Of a DNA stretch of 46,920 bases, positions 18,828 through 27,634 are shown piece by piece (position 1 is the stretch's first letter; each line of letters begins with the position of its first letter). This DNA is from Zelonia costaricensis (Eukaryota > Euglenozoa > Kinetoplastea > Trypanosomatida > Trypanosomatidae). Below the pieces are notes generated by a model, which saw only the letters and a list, made by a program, of their open reading frames with translations, did no database searches and was not told the DNA's origin. The DNA lies in contig JASAOO010003360.1 of NCBI GenBank assembly GCA_030849075.1, forward strand, positions 1 through 46,920, in the 5' to 3' direction. The position numbers were made by a program, and so were the translations under genes.

Positions 18828-20201
18828 CTACGGGCTTGACGGACCAGCTTGCGCACCGCTGTAGTTGAAGCGGAAGTCCGCAAACATGACGCCGCGCGGG
18901 TCGACCTCGCGCACCTTCTGCTCCTCGCTCAGCTGCATGGGGGCACTGAGTTCCTTGATCTCCGGAAAGTACTTGGTGTCGAGGCGGTTGGACAGCGACG
19001 GCACGTACGGGGCCTGCAGCTTGCGCAGCCCAGCCATGTCCATCGGCTCTAGAAACTTGTGGTCGTGAATGACCTCGTATGTCATGCGGTCCTCCGGTTC
19101 ACAGATGAGCCGCTTCATGAAGTCGACGGCATCGTCGGGGATGTTGCGGTGCGGCGGGAAGGTGAGGTACTCGCGCCAGTTCTTGATCTTGTGGCAGGTC
19201 GAGTTGGGGTTCTGCGAGAAGAAGGGTGGGATGCCGTACAGCATCTCGTACATGATCACGCCAACGGACCACCAGTCGCAGCCGACGCCGTACGGCTTGC
19301 GCAGCAGAATCTCCGGCGCGATGTAGCCCGGGCTGCCCACGATGGACTGGAACATCTCCCGCCCGCGGCCGTGTGCGATGCCGCCGTTGGTGCCCTCGGC
19401 CCCCACGCCACCGGGCGGCGGCGGCTCCGTGCGCGTTGCGTACGCGCTCGTCTCGCCCGAAGAGCCGTCGACGCCGCCGGAGGAGGAGGACGGCTGGTCG
19501 TCGTAGTCGAGCAGGTTGCCGCGCTTCTCCACGAACCGCTTCGACAGTCCGAAGTCGCTGAGCTTGATGTGGCCCGTCTCGCCGAAGAGAATGTTGTCAG
19601 GCTTGATGTCGCGGTGCACAAAGCCCATGTCGTGCACGCTGGCCACGGCGGCGCACAGCTCCGCGATGTAGAAGCGGGTGCTCTCGACGTCGAAGATGCC
19701 CTTGTCGCACAGCCACGAGATCATGTCGCCGCCTGGCATGTACTCCATCACCATGTAAAGGTAGAGGGCGTCCTGGAAGCTGCGGTACAGGTGCACCACC
19801 CACGGGTTCGACGCGGCGGCCTCAGCGAGGACGTCCTTCTCCGAGCGCACGTGCACGACCTGCTTCTTGGTGATCATGTCCGACTTGCGCAGGCGCTTGA
19901 GGGCGTAGAGGGTGTCGGTCTTGTCGTTCTTGTACTTGCACACGAATACCTCGCCAAACGCGCCGCGGCCGATGCACTTGAAGAGGTGGAAGTCCGCAAA
20001 GGACGGGTCCTTCTGCCGCGGCCCCACGGCACGGCCCACGCCGTTGCGAGTGTTGGCCAGGAGACTCTGGTAGTGGTTCTCCAGGAAGGCCCGACTGGCC
20101 GCCGCCTTGTGCCGCGCGTAGTCGTCCGACGTCTCGCCGCGGCGTGCGTTGGCGGCGTTTGGCATGCGATCGCCAGCCGGCGGGGTGGGGGATTGATTCA
20201 T
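18828..20201 (-). CDS. AGC-family protein kinase, NDR/LATS type (457 aa)
   Basis: Complete kinase: Gly-loop IGRGAFGEV (77-85), ATP Lys102 ([10 protein letters not shown]), helix-C Glu121, catalytic HRDIKPDN (196-203), DFG (216-218) and activation end [12 protein letters not shown] (286-297). NDR features are an N-terminal helical region (about 25-65) that in the family binds MOB coactivators, and a long insert of about 70 residues between DFG and APE, here Ser/Gly/Pro-rich. Ser286 sits where human NDR1 has its activation-loop phosphoserine. The C-terminal tail ends [10 protein letters not shown] (440-449); Arg444 occupies the place of the hydrophobic-motif threonine. NDR kinases act with MOB1 in cytokinesis and cell shape, and trypanosomes have related kinases (PK50/PK53). 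The start is the ATG at 20201, supported by a strong splice site near 20291. Confidence 0.92.
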   Translation of the reverse strand: MNQSPTPPAGDRMPNAANARRGETSDDYARHKAAASRAFLENHYQSLLANTRNGVGRAVGPRQKDPSFADFHLFKCIGRGAFGEVFVCKYKNDKTDTLYALKRLRKSDMITKKQVVHVRSEKDVLAEAAASNPWVVHLYRSFQDALYLYMVMEYMPGGDMISWLCDKGIFDVESTRFYIAELCAAVASVHDMGFVHRDIKPDNILFGETGHIKLSDFGLSKRFVEKRGNLLDYDDQPSSSSGGVDGSSGETSAYATRTEPPPPGGVGAEGTNGGIAHGRGREMFQSIVGSPGYIAPEILLRKPYGVGCDWWSVGVIMYEMLYGIPPFFSQNPNSTCHKIKNWREYLTFPPHRNIPDDAVDFMKRLICEPEDRMTYEVIHDHKFLEPMDMAGLRKLQAPYVPSLSNRLDTKYFPEIKELSAPMQLSEEQKVREVDPRGVMFADFRFNYSGAQAGPSSP

Positions 20202-20290
20202 CGGGGAAGTGAGGAGAAGACCGTTGGGGGGACGGCGACGGGGTGGGGTAGGGGGTGGGGCGACGGGGAGCCCGATAGAGACGGGTAGCG

Positions 20291-20292
20291 CT
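20291..20292 (-). promoter_or_regulatory. Candidate spliced-leader acceptor AG for the NDR kinase
   Basis: A long C/T tract on the minus strand (complement of about 20308-20340) precedes the first AG, at CCATAG. The 5' untranslated region would be about 90 bases. Confidence 0.5.
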
Positions 20293-21053
20293 ATGGAAGT
20301 GATGTCGAAGGGGGCGAGGGAAGGGGAAGGGAGGGGGCGGGGTGCCGGCTATGGCGGACTGTGAATGGCGAGGGGGGGGGGAGGGAGGGGAGCAGGGGTG
20401 AGTGGGAGGGACCATGGGTGAGCGACGTTGAGTAGTATTAGGACGCTCACCGTCATGCACGATGCATTTGTGTGTGCGTGCGTGTCTGCGGAGAGAGAGA
20501 GAGCAGGAGAGAAGGAGAGCTGTGTATCGACTTCGGCCGCGGCGATGCATCCTGGTGCATCGGCCGTGACCCAGCACGCGGAGTCGTGGCCCACCCAGCG
20601 ATGCCACCTCGTGCCTCGAGGACGGAGTCGCGTGGTGTGTGTCGGGCATTGCGTTCAGCACTTTAGCGTACAACGGGGAAGACAGAGACACGCAGGGGTG
20701 GAGGGAGGAGGGCCGTGGATGGCGAGGGGGAGGGTGGGGAGCGGCTACGGTGGAAGGAGAGAGGACAGTCTTTTCTCTGAGCGCCGCACCGCGCCGCCGC
20801 CACGGCCGCCATCGAGGCCGCTCTTTCCCCTCCCTCGGGCGCCTCCTTAGCGTCCGCCACAGTGCCCCGTCGTGCACGGCAGCACTTCACGACAGCACGC
20901 GCTGGCGTCCGCAGCGGGACAAGTCGGAGAGGTGCCCCACCCCGACCTGCACGCCGCGGGGGCGTCACTTCTTAAACGTGGACTCAACAGCAGCAACGGA
21001 GCGGAGAGAGGGCGAATGGTGGTGGTGGTGCGGGGAAGGGGGGGGGGAGGGCA

Positions 21054-21081
21054 GAGGGCGGAGGGCGGAGGGCGGAGGGCG
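21054..21081. repeat. GAGGGCG heptamer, four tandem copies
   Basis: Four exact copies just beyond the stop of the NXT1-like gene, within its likely 3' untranslated region. Confidence 0.9.
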
Positions 21082-21153
21082 GCAGCACCACCGCCGGCGC
21101 AAACTCCCGCACACGTGTCCCGTGCGTCTCTCTCTCGTCTCTGTGTGGCCCGT

Positions 21154-21561
21154 CTACTGCGCGCGCTCGCTGAGCCAGCGGTAGTAGTCATTGAGTATGT
21201 AGTAGCGCTGGTCGAAGCGGCGGATGACCATGCGCTGATAGAACTCGCGGCGGTGCTCGTCGCTGTACGTGACGGTGCCGTGCACGGTCATGAGGAACGA
21301 ATCGCCGTTCTGGTTGTCCGGCAGCGGCTGCGCGTCGACCATGTCAATCTGGTGCGTCGTCTTGGGCAGCATCGCAATGTAGTTGCGCACCTCGTCCACG
21401 GTGGAGAGCGGGTGGCCGTTCCACTCGCACACCATCGGCACGTCCGGGGCGTAAAGGTTGATGACGTTGGGCCGCTCCTGCGGGTCGTCCAGCATCTTGT
21501 AGTAGCGCCCGCGGAACTCCAGCGCCTTCTTGGCCACCTCGTTGAACGCGCCCTGCTCCAT
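21154..21561 (-). CDS. NTF2-fold mRNA export factor, NXT1/p15 (Mtr2)-like (135 aa)
   Basis: This is a single NTF2 domain of the usual length. Helix 1 is ALEFRGRYYKMLDD; then come VINLYAPDVPMVCEWNGHPL with the Trp-Asn-Gly turn shared with NXT1, the helix VDEVRNYIAMLP, the strand HQIDMVDAQPL, MTVHGTVTY, and the closing strands REFYQRMVIRRFDQRYYILN. The combination of Trp-Asn-Gly, His-Gln-Ile-x-x-Val-Asp-x-Gln-Pro and the C-terminal Arg-x-Phe-x-Gln is closer to NXT1/p15, the partner of the mRNA export receptor Mex67/NXF1, than to the Ran importer NTF2 itself, though NTF2 remains possible. The start is the ATG at 21561 (MEQGAF); the leader between it and the presumed acceptor at 21633 lacks any AG. 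Confidence 0.8.
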   Translation of the reverse strand: MEQGAFNEVAKKALEFRGRYYKMLDDPQERPNVINLYAPDVPMVCEWNGHPLSTVDEVRNYIAMLPKTTHQIDMVDAQPLPDNQNGDSFLMTVHGTVTYSDEHRREFYQRMVIRRFDQRYYILNDYYRWLSERAQ

Positions 21562-22028
21562 TAGGCCGGTGGGAGTGAAATGGGGAAAGGGAAGGGGGAG
21601 GGGAGGGGGAGTGCGAGAAGGAACGTGGGCCGCTGAATGTGCGTGTGTGTGTTTGTGTTGAGGAGAGCGGGTGAAGGAGGGCTTCTCTGACAAGTCTGCA
21701 GTGACTGCACGTAAGGGAGGGCAAGAGGGTGCGAGGATGGGGTGCGGGGACAGTTGCAGAGGGAAGCAGGGTAACCCGTGCAGGTCTGGAGAAGTCGCCA
21801 ACGTGGCAGACCAGCAGCGGAGGTCCGGACCACAGCGAGGCTCTGCTGACGCACCGTCGGGCCTCCAGCCAAGAAGGGCCAGGCGCGACGATATGCGCAG
21901 TGGTGGCAGCTGCACACGACAACTTAGTAAGCGCCAATTCTCGAGTCGCAAGGTATCTAAGCACGCCGGTTGTGCCAAGGCAGTGTAGTGCATCCATCAA
22001 GCCGCTTCCGTCAGCACGCCGCTCTCTG
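21562..22028. other. Intergenic spacer
   Basis: No gene seen. It is the leader of the NXT1-like mRNA and the 3' region of the long helical-repeat gene. A strong pyrimidine tract lies at about 21576-21620 (minus strand). Confidence 0.6.
21633..21634 (-). promoter_or_regulatory. Candidate spliced-leader acceptor AG for the NXT1-like gene
   Basis: The acceptor CATTCAG follows a C/T-rich stretch at about 21660-21683 (minus strand). It leaves a 71-base, AG-free, very C-rich leader before the ATG. Confidence 0.45.
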
Positions 22029-25000
22029 TTACAGCATCCACTCAGCGTCCGCGGCGCAGAGCTCCTCGCAGGTGCCGGCCAAGACGCCGTCGGGTGCAGG
22101 GCAGTGCTGGCGCGCGCTGAGCAGCTCCAAGCACTCGACGGTGCGTGCGGCTACGTCGTCCACACATTGCCCGAGAAGCCCCAGCGCCCGCTGCAGGGAG
22201 CTGTACAGACACAGCCGATCCACCACCGACACGGTTGCGCTGACGTGAAGTCCGCACGGTGCCGAGGTATCTTGCTTGTCCACCGTGTAGCGTGTGATAA
22301 GCTGCTCGCGCAGCAGCATCGCCAGCCAGCTCCGCGTCAGCTGCACCGCCTCCCGTGCGCGCACCGGCATGCAACAGAGCAGCGGCTCCACGTGCGCCGC
22401 GTAGCGCTGCAGCACCACGCCGACGCACTGCGACGGCGTCGCTGGACGGCAGACGGACAGCACGCGCTGCGCGGCAGTCCAGCTCCCGTCATGCAGGTGC
22501 GCCGTCACCTGCACGACGCGCGCCGCCTCGCACAGACTCGGATAGCCAATGCGCCGCGCCGCCCGCTCGAGGTGCCGCGCCGCCGTCAGCGACGCCCCGA
22601 AGCGGCCGTGCTGCTGGTGCACCAGCGCCTCGATCCACTGCGCCGTCAGCACGCCGTAGGGAAACATGAAACGCGCGGAGACAGAGAGCAGCGCCTGCTG
22701 CGCTGTCTCAGGGACGGCGACGTAGCCGAGGAAGAGCGCCGCCAGCACCCGGCGACGTTGCGCGAACGCGTACAGCAGCAGATGGTCTGGAGGCCAGAAC
22801 CAAGACTGCGCGCTGCTGCTGCTGCTGCTGTGTCCGGCGTCCGCCCCATCGGGCATGCCGGCAGTGCGACTCAGGCCCTCCGCCAGCTGGGTCCACAGCT
22901 CGTAAGCCGCGGCAACGCAGCCGTCCGCGTGCAGGCGGCACCCCACGCAGTACCGTACGGTGCTCGCGAAGAAGACAGACTCGTCGGCAGCGGCCACACC
23001 GACGGCGCCGCAGTGCGCGCGCACTGCCTCCAGAGCGGCGCGCAGAAACTCGAGCGCGTCGCCGCCTCCTACAGGAGGGAGGAGGCACTCCTGCACCGCA
23101 AGGGCGTGGTGGGCCGCGTGACGCAGCACCTCCCACAGCAGCGTGCGACTCGGGTGGCAGCTGGACACCGGCGACGCCGCCGCAGTCTCGTCGCCCACCT
23201 CGTCCAGCAGCCGGCGCAGCAAGGCCGTGTCTATGCGGAGGGGGGCCACGGCCATGCCGTACAGGGCACCCACCAACAGCAGCGTCTCGCGCTGCAGGGC
23301 CGCCACGGTGCCGGCCCACCGCCCCTCCACCGGTGGCGCCTGCAGCAGTGCCACCTCAGCGCGGAGCAACGCGTGGCGGATGGACTGCGCCACCGACTGC
23401 ACCGTCACCGCCCCGCTGTGCCGTTGCGCCGCAGAGGCCGCCGTGGCTGCCTCCCCCTCCGCTGCGCCCTTGCGCGACGCACCCTCAGCCGCGGGGTCTG
23501 CGCCAGCGCCGTCGTCGGCGGTGCTGGCGGGGTGTCCGCTGGAGAGCACGCTGCGCAGCGCGGGTCCCACCGCCCCGGGGAAGAAGAGGAGGAGCTGCGC
23601 GGCGCCACTGAACGCGAGGCTCGCCATCTGCGCCTCCGTGCCCGCCGCGTCGGGTGCGTCGATGCTGGGCAGGGTGAGCTGCAGCGCAATGGCGATGCTG
23701 TTGGCGGCATCCGTTGGCCTGCCCTGGTGCATGGACACGACGTGGGCCGTGTAGTGCGCCAGGGCGAGCACCGCGTTGGACTGCACCTCCTGCGCGACTT
23801 GCAGCGCCACGCGCACGCACTGCCGCGCAACGGCGAGGGAGCGAAAGGCAACGTAGTACTGCGCGTACAGCAGCATACCGCTGGTGATGCACAGGAGGAT
23901 GGGCTGCGTGCCGCGGTTGTGAAGGTCGCTGCGTGCCATCATGGCCGACGTCGGCGGGCCCTGCAGAAACAGCAGCTTCGCCAGCGCGTTGTCGGTGAGG
24001 TGCGGGGTGCGCTGCGCCATCGACAGCTCCATCAGCATCGTGCGCGTGTGCGCGTGGCCCTCGAAGACGCGCTCCAGCGCCGCGTACATGCGCCGCACGT
24101 TGATCGGAGTAGCGGCAGAGGCAGACAGCGGTGCGAGTCGCGAGGCGGACGCGGTATTGTGCTCGAAGTCAGCAGTGGGGGAGCTGCGCGGCAGACACCA
24201 CCACGTGTCCTCGCTGCGGCAGTGCCAGAGCGCCCGCACCCACTGCGCGACGATGTCCGCGAGGTGCGCCTGGCGTGCAAGTGACGCGCTGGTCCACTCG
24301 TAGTTGACCCAAATGTGGAAGCTGCGCGTGGCGTTGCCGACCTCGGCGGCCAAGTCGTCGTCAAGTAGGTCCTCGTCGAAGAGGTCGCAGAGCTGGGCGA
24401 GCGTGACGGGCGGCCGCGACGGAGTTGAAGGCAGCGAGAAGGCGGGCTCCGCCGCGGCGCGCGCCTCCCGTACGGCCTGCTTTTTGCCATGCACGGCCAT
24501 CGTGCAGACGGTGGCGGCGAGGTGCCGCACAAGGGCCGTGCCGCCCACCTCCTCAGCCGCCTGCAGGAACTCGCACAAGAGCGCGAAGCCGACGTCGCGG
24601 GGTACAGAGGGTCGGGCGCCGAAGGTGGGTGGCGAGGACTGGCGAACTGGCCTGCTGCCGCCGCACTGCGAGCCCATCTCTTGGGGTGATCGAGGACGTA
24701 CGTGGCCGACCGGGGCCTCCTCGCCCGTGGACAGCGCCGCCGCTTCGCCGGCGCAGACGTCGAGGCTGCAGCCGCGCCGCAGCTGCGCACACGCGCGGCG
24801 GAAGCTCACCTCCTTGCCGCTGCCCTCGGCTGACGGTGGAGGTGCACCCCACATGAGTTCTTGATCGGCGTGTTCTGCTGCGGCGGTGCCGTGGCCTGGC
24901 GAGCGCGGTGAGGCGGCAGCGCTCGCGAACGCCGCGGCACGGGCGCCACTGCCAGCGGTGGCGCTCTCGGCCTCGCCGGGCACGTCGACGTCGCCGTCAG

Positions 25001-25175
25001 AGGGCAGGACGTGAAGGAAGCACACCTTGCGCAGGTACCACGCGAAGAGCGTGGCGGACACGGTGGGGTGGTGGCGCAGCTCGTTGCAGCGACACCGCAG
25101 CGCTTCCCCGCAGAGCAGCAACGCCATGTCGACGTGCCGCGGCACGGACTCGGCGTAGGCGACGTCCGCCTCCAT
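22029..25175 (-). CDS. Large helical-repeat protein, candidate APC5 subunit of the anaphase-promoting complex (1048 aa)
   Basis: The protein is almost entirely helical, with TPR-like periodicity. The most telling segment is in the middle (about residues 425-500): SGMLLYAQYYVAFRSLAVA, then RQCVRVALQVAQEVQSNAVL and ALAHYTAHVVSMHQGR, which parallels the APC5 TPR block in which a cell of Ala-Leu repeats is followed by Ala-Gln-Glu and a second helix pair. Further helices of the same type run to the C-terminus, with low-complexity linkers (about 105-180 and 560-600). APC5 in other eukaryotes is a scaffold of the mitotic ubiquitin ligase. The match is structural and by eye; a different TPR protein is quite possible. 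The start is the ATG at 25175 (MEADVAYAES), with a splice-like CAG 15 bases upstream; an upstream extension to 25415 is spacer-like. Confidence 0.5.
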   Translation of the reverse strand: MEADVAYAESVPRHVDMALLLCGEALRCRCNELRHHPTVSATLFAWYLRKVCFLHVLPSDGDVDVPGEAESATAGSGARAAAFASAAASPRSPGHGTAAAEHADQELMWGAPPPSAEGSGKEVSFRRACAQLRRGCSLDVCAGEAAALSTGEEAPVGHVRPRSPQEMGSQCGGSRPVRQSSPPTFGARPSVPRDVGFALLCEFLQAAEEVGGTALVRHLAATVCTMAVHGKKQAVREARAAAEPAFSLPSTPSRPPVTLAQLCDLFDEDLLDDDLAAEVGNATRSFHIWVNYEWTSASLARQAHLADIVAQWVRALWHCRSEDTWWCLPRSSPTADFEHNTASASRLAPLSASAATPINVRRMYAALERVFEGHAHTRTMLMELSMAQRTPHLTDNALAKLLFLQGPPTSAMMARSDLHNRGTQPILLCITSGMLLYAQYYVAFRSLAVARQCVRVALQVAQEVQSNAVLALAHYTAHVVSMHQGRPTDAANSIAIALQLTLPSIDAPDAAGTEAQMASLAFSGAAQLLLFFPGAVGPALRSVLSSGHPASTADDGAGADPAAEGASRKGAAEGEAATAASAAQRHSGAVTVQSVAQSIRHALLRAEVALLQAPPVEGRWAGTVAALQRETLLLVGALYGMAVAPLRIDTALLRRLLDEVGDETAAASPVSSCHPSRTLLWEVLRHAAHHALAVQECLLPPVGGGDALEFLRAALEAVRAHCGAVGVAAADESVFFASTVRYCVGCRLHADGCVAAAYELWTQLAEGLSRTAGMPDGADAGHSSSSSSAQSWFWPPDHLLLYAFAQRRRVLAALFLGYVAVPETAQQALLSVSARFMFPYGVLTAQWIEALVHQQHGRFGASLTAARHLERAARRIGYPSLCEAARVVQVTAHLHDGSWTAAQRVLSVCRPATPSQCVGVVLQRYAAHVEPLLCCMPVRAREAVQLTRSWLAMLLREQLITRYTVDKQDTSAPCGLHVSATVSVVDRLCLYSSLQRALGLLGQCVDDVAARTVECLELLSARQHCPAPDGVLAGTCEELCAADAEWML

Positions 25176-25633
25176 CGCGCAAGCGAGGGCTGTCAGAGAA
25201 GGCCGATGGATCTGGCAGTGCTGCGACGGCGACGATGAGGGGCCTGTGGTGCAGAGACGGTGCGCAGCAGGGGTTGAGTGTGCGGTGCTGTGAGAGCTGC
25301 GAAACGCGGGTGGTGGTTCAGGAGATGACGAGGCGAGACAGAGCAGGTTAGAGGACAACATCGCGTGCGTAGGGAGGACATCCACGTCCGCGGCCCCGCA
25401 CGCGTGCCGCGCCACAGCGTCACGGGGGAGGGAACCGAGTGCACGCAGGTGCGTCGCCCCTCCTCCTCCCCCCCAATTAAGACCCCAGTGCGACCGACAG
25501 CTTCAGGTTGGCGTCCATTACAAGGCTGTGCTTAGAGGAGAAGCTCACTCCACAACTACGGAGCATGTGAAGATGGGGTAGCGCGCTGAAGCACATGTGC
25601 ACCCACAGAGAGAGAGAGAGGCGTGCTCGCACG
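25176..25633. other. Intergenic spacer
   Basis: No gene seen. It includes a candidate acceptor at 25190 and a short GA tract at about 25608-25620. Confidence 0.6.
25190..25191 (-). promoter_or_regulatory. Candidate spliced-leader acceptor AG for the helical-repeat gene
   Basis: CTTCTCTGACAG on the minus strand, 15 bases before the ATG at 25175. The tract is short, so other acceptors further upstream are possible. Confidence 0.35.
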
Positions 25634-27076
25634 TCAGTCCTTGATGGCGGCGTCGCGGTGACTGAGCTCGCTGGCGGTGGCGGCGAGGTGGTCGGCGTGG
25701 CGACTGCTGCGGCTGAGCTGCAGCGCCTTCTGCCGTACGCGACGCCGAGCACGTGCGGAGAGCGCCGCGATGCCGCCGTGGTGCTGCTGCTGCTCCTGCT
25801 GGGCCTCGGTGAGCACCTGCGTGTGCGTGAGGAAGCATTTGGAGCAGGCCGGCACGCCACGTGGCACGGCGCAGCGGGCCCGCGCGGTCATGCGGTACGG
25901 CGAGAAGCAGTTGCGGCACACAAACGGCAGCTCCACATCGTCGTGCACCGTGACGTGGCGCAGCCTCGTCCGCGAGATTTGCTTACTCACCTCCTGCACC
26001 ACGTCCGGACGCTGCACCACCAGGAGATTCATCATGGTCTTCGTCCTGCCGGAGCACTGCGGGCAGCGCTCGTGTCGTAGAAAGCGATTGGCGACGGTGG
26101 CGGCGTACTCGAACTGGCAGCTGCTACAGCGCCACTGCAGCATCGTCTCGCTCGTTAAGGCGATCTCGCGCGGGTTGTGGTCGGGCCGCAGGAGCGCCTC
26201 GCCGAGCAGCAACGCGTCGTCTGCGAGCCACCGCCGCGGAGGACGGACGCCGGAGCTGCCCCTCGCAGCGGCGGCCCCACGCCGCTCACACGATGGGCAA
26301 AGTGGCACGACGGCGTCGCTGCCGGCTCTCTCGTCGAGCTGCGTCGAGCGGTGCGCCGACTTCTTGCGTTGCTGCTGCTGCTGCTGCTGCGTGAGTACGG
26401 CGTGCCGCGCGACGCGGCTGGAGACCGCCTCGAGCCACGGCGTGCAGCACAGCGGGCACCGCCACCACACCTTCGCGGACGAGGACGTGTGCACCTCCGT
26501 GGCGGACTGCAGCACACGGTTCTGGAGGAGGCCGTTGCGGTGCTCGTCCCACTGCGCCGCAAGCACCGGATAGACATCGCAGAGCAGGCTCGAGCCGCTG
26601 CGACCCGCAAGGGCACCAGCGGAGGAGGGCCCTGGCTGCGCGGAGGCGGCCGCGGCTGCATGGACGCCGACACCCGCATCCCGGCTGCCCGCGGATGCGG
26701 CCGGGGCCGCCTCGCTGCTGTAGCACGTGGGGCACCGGTGTGCGTCAGCGGTTTGTGCGTGTGTGCGGTCTGCAGGACGGGCCGACCACTGCGTGCGACA
26801 GCGGGTGCAGCGCCACACGACCGCGTGCACACTGGAGGGGGCGATGACGAGGTCGGCCCCGGGATGGGAGGCGCTGCGGCTGCGTAGGAGGTGGCGGAGG
26901 GCGCGTCGGTTGGCGTCCACGTCGAACTCCTCCTGCAGATGCGGGGGAAGCGAGTCCAGCTGGAAGGAGGTGGTGGCGGCTGGAGCGGTCTGGGAGCTGC
27001 GCCGCGCTGCCCACAGGACAACGGTGGACGCGCGCAGGCTACGACACCCGCATGCGTGCATCGGCAAGCGGTGCAT
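25634..27076 (-). CDS. Four-module zinc-ribbon (treble-clef) protein, probably mitochondrial (480 aa)
   Basis: Four copies of a treble-clef/zinc-ribbon module of the 'probable zinc-ribbon' (DUF4379-like) type are visible, each with two Cys-x-x-Cys knuckles. Module 1 has VVWRCTRCRTQW with HRCPTCY; module 2 VWWRCPLCCTPW with VPLCPSCERR; module 3 LQWRCSSCQFEY with ERCPQCSGR; module 4 LPFVCRNCFSPY with PACSKCF. Before modules 2-4 is the typical lead-in (for example YPVLAAQWDEHRNGL). The N-terminus (MHRLPMHACGCRSLRASTVV, then ARRSSQ) is basic with no acids and fits a mitochondrial presequence. Such arrays occur in trypanosomatid proteins of unknown role, likely in nucleic-acid or protein binding. 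Start ATG at 27076; ATG at 27061 is an alternative that shortens it by five residues. Confidence 0.8.
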   Translation of the reverse strand: MHRLPMHACGCRSLRASTVVLWAARRSSQTAPAATTSFQLDSLPPHLQEEFDVDANRRALRHLLRSRSASHPGADLVIAPSSVHAVVWRCTRCRTQWSARPADRTHAQTADAHRCPTCYSSEAAPAASAGSRDAGVGVHAAAAASAQPGPSSAGALAGRSGSSLLCDVYPVLAAQWDEHRNGLLQNRVLQSATEVHTSSSAKVWWRCPLCCTPWLEAVSSRVARHAVLTQQQQQQQRKKSAHRSTQLDERAGSDAVVPLCPSCERRGAAAARGSSGVRPPRRWLADDALLLGEALLRPDHNPREIALTSETMLQWRCSSCQFEYAATVANRFLRHERCPQCSGRTKTMMNLLVVQRPDVVQEVSKQISRTRLRHVTVHDDVELPFVCRNCFSPYRMTARARCAVPRGVPACSKCFLTHTQVLTEAQQEQQQHHGGIAALSARARRRVRQKALQLSRSSRHADHLAATASELSHRDAAIKD

Positions 27077-27634
27077 CAGCGACGCGCAGTAGAGGCTGAG
27101 AGGACAGGGACGGTGACAGGAGTGCGACGCGGAAGTGCACTGCACTCGTGGGGGTGGGGAGGAGAAGAGGAGGAACGCGGAGGAGAGGCACAGCAGGGGA
27201 TGGAGGACGTGGTGGGCACAAGAGTCAACCAGCGCGCGGTCTGTACTGGTGCCGGCTGCAGTGCCGCCATTGCGCGCTGCTCCGTGCAGTGCCGCTCTCC
27301 GAGAAACGTCCGGGCCCTGTCGGCACGCTTCAGAGGCGTGGAAGGGTCGGGAAGAGGAGGACGCACAACACGCGCCCTCGCCCACTCCGTTCTCCCAGGG
27401 AGGTCGTCGCCAAGGGACGAGGGTCACACAGAGACGGTGGGGTGTAGTGTTGCAGCTGTTGTGTGTATCTCTGTGCGTGTGTGTGCGTGCGGGTAGGTCG
27501 GTGCCTGACGCACGTCGCGTGTGTTTACTTTTCTTCTTCGCTGGGACCGGGCGGGCGTTGCCATCGCTTGCGCACCTGCGCCGGCACCCAGCGGCCATAG
27601 AGTTCTCGCGCGGGTGCGCCACGACCGGGTCGCG
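27077..27634. other. Intergenic spacer
   Basis: No gene seen. A short GT tract occurs at about 27468-27488. The spacer is compact, holding the zinc-ribbon mRNA leader and the 3' end of the BRCT gene. Confidence 0.6.

Larger units (their letters stand above)
20202..21153. other. Intergenic spacer (0.95 kb)
   Basis: No gene seen. It holds the probable NDR-kinase splice acceptor (20291) and a heptamer repeat (21054-21081) in the 3' region of the NXT1-like transcript. Confidence 0.6.

Noticed and set aside
19059..20288. Plus-strand open frame opposite the kinase
   Set aside because: Antisense to a clear kinase with intact motifs; no independent signal.
21729..24284. Long plus-strand open frame (851 codons)
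   Set aside because: It is antisense to the helical-repeat gene, with Arg/His/Gln-rich composition expected from GC-rich codon shadowing. No domain seen.
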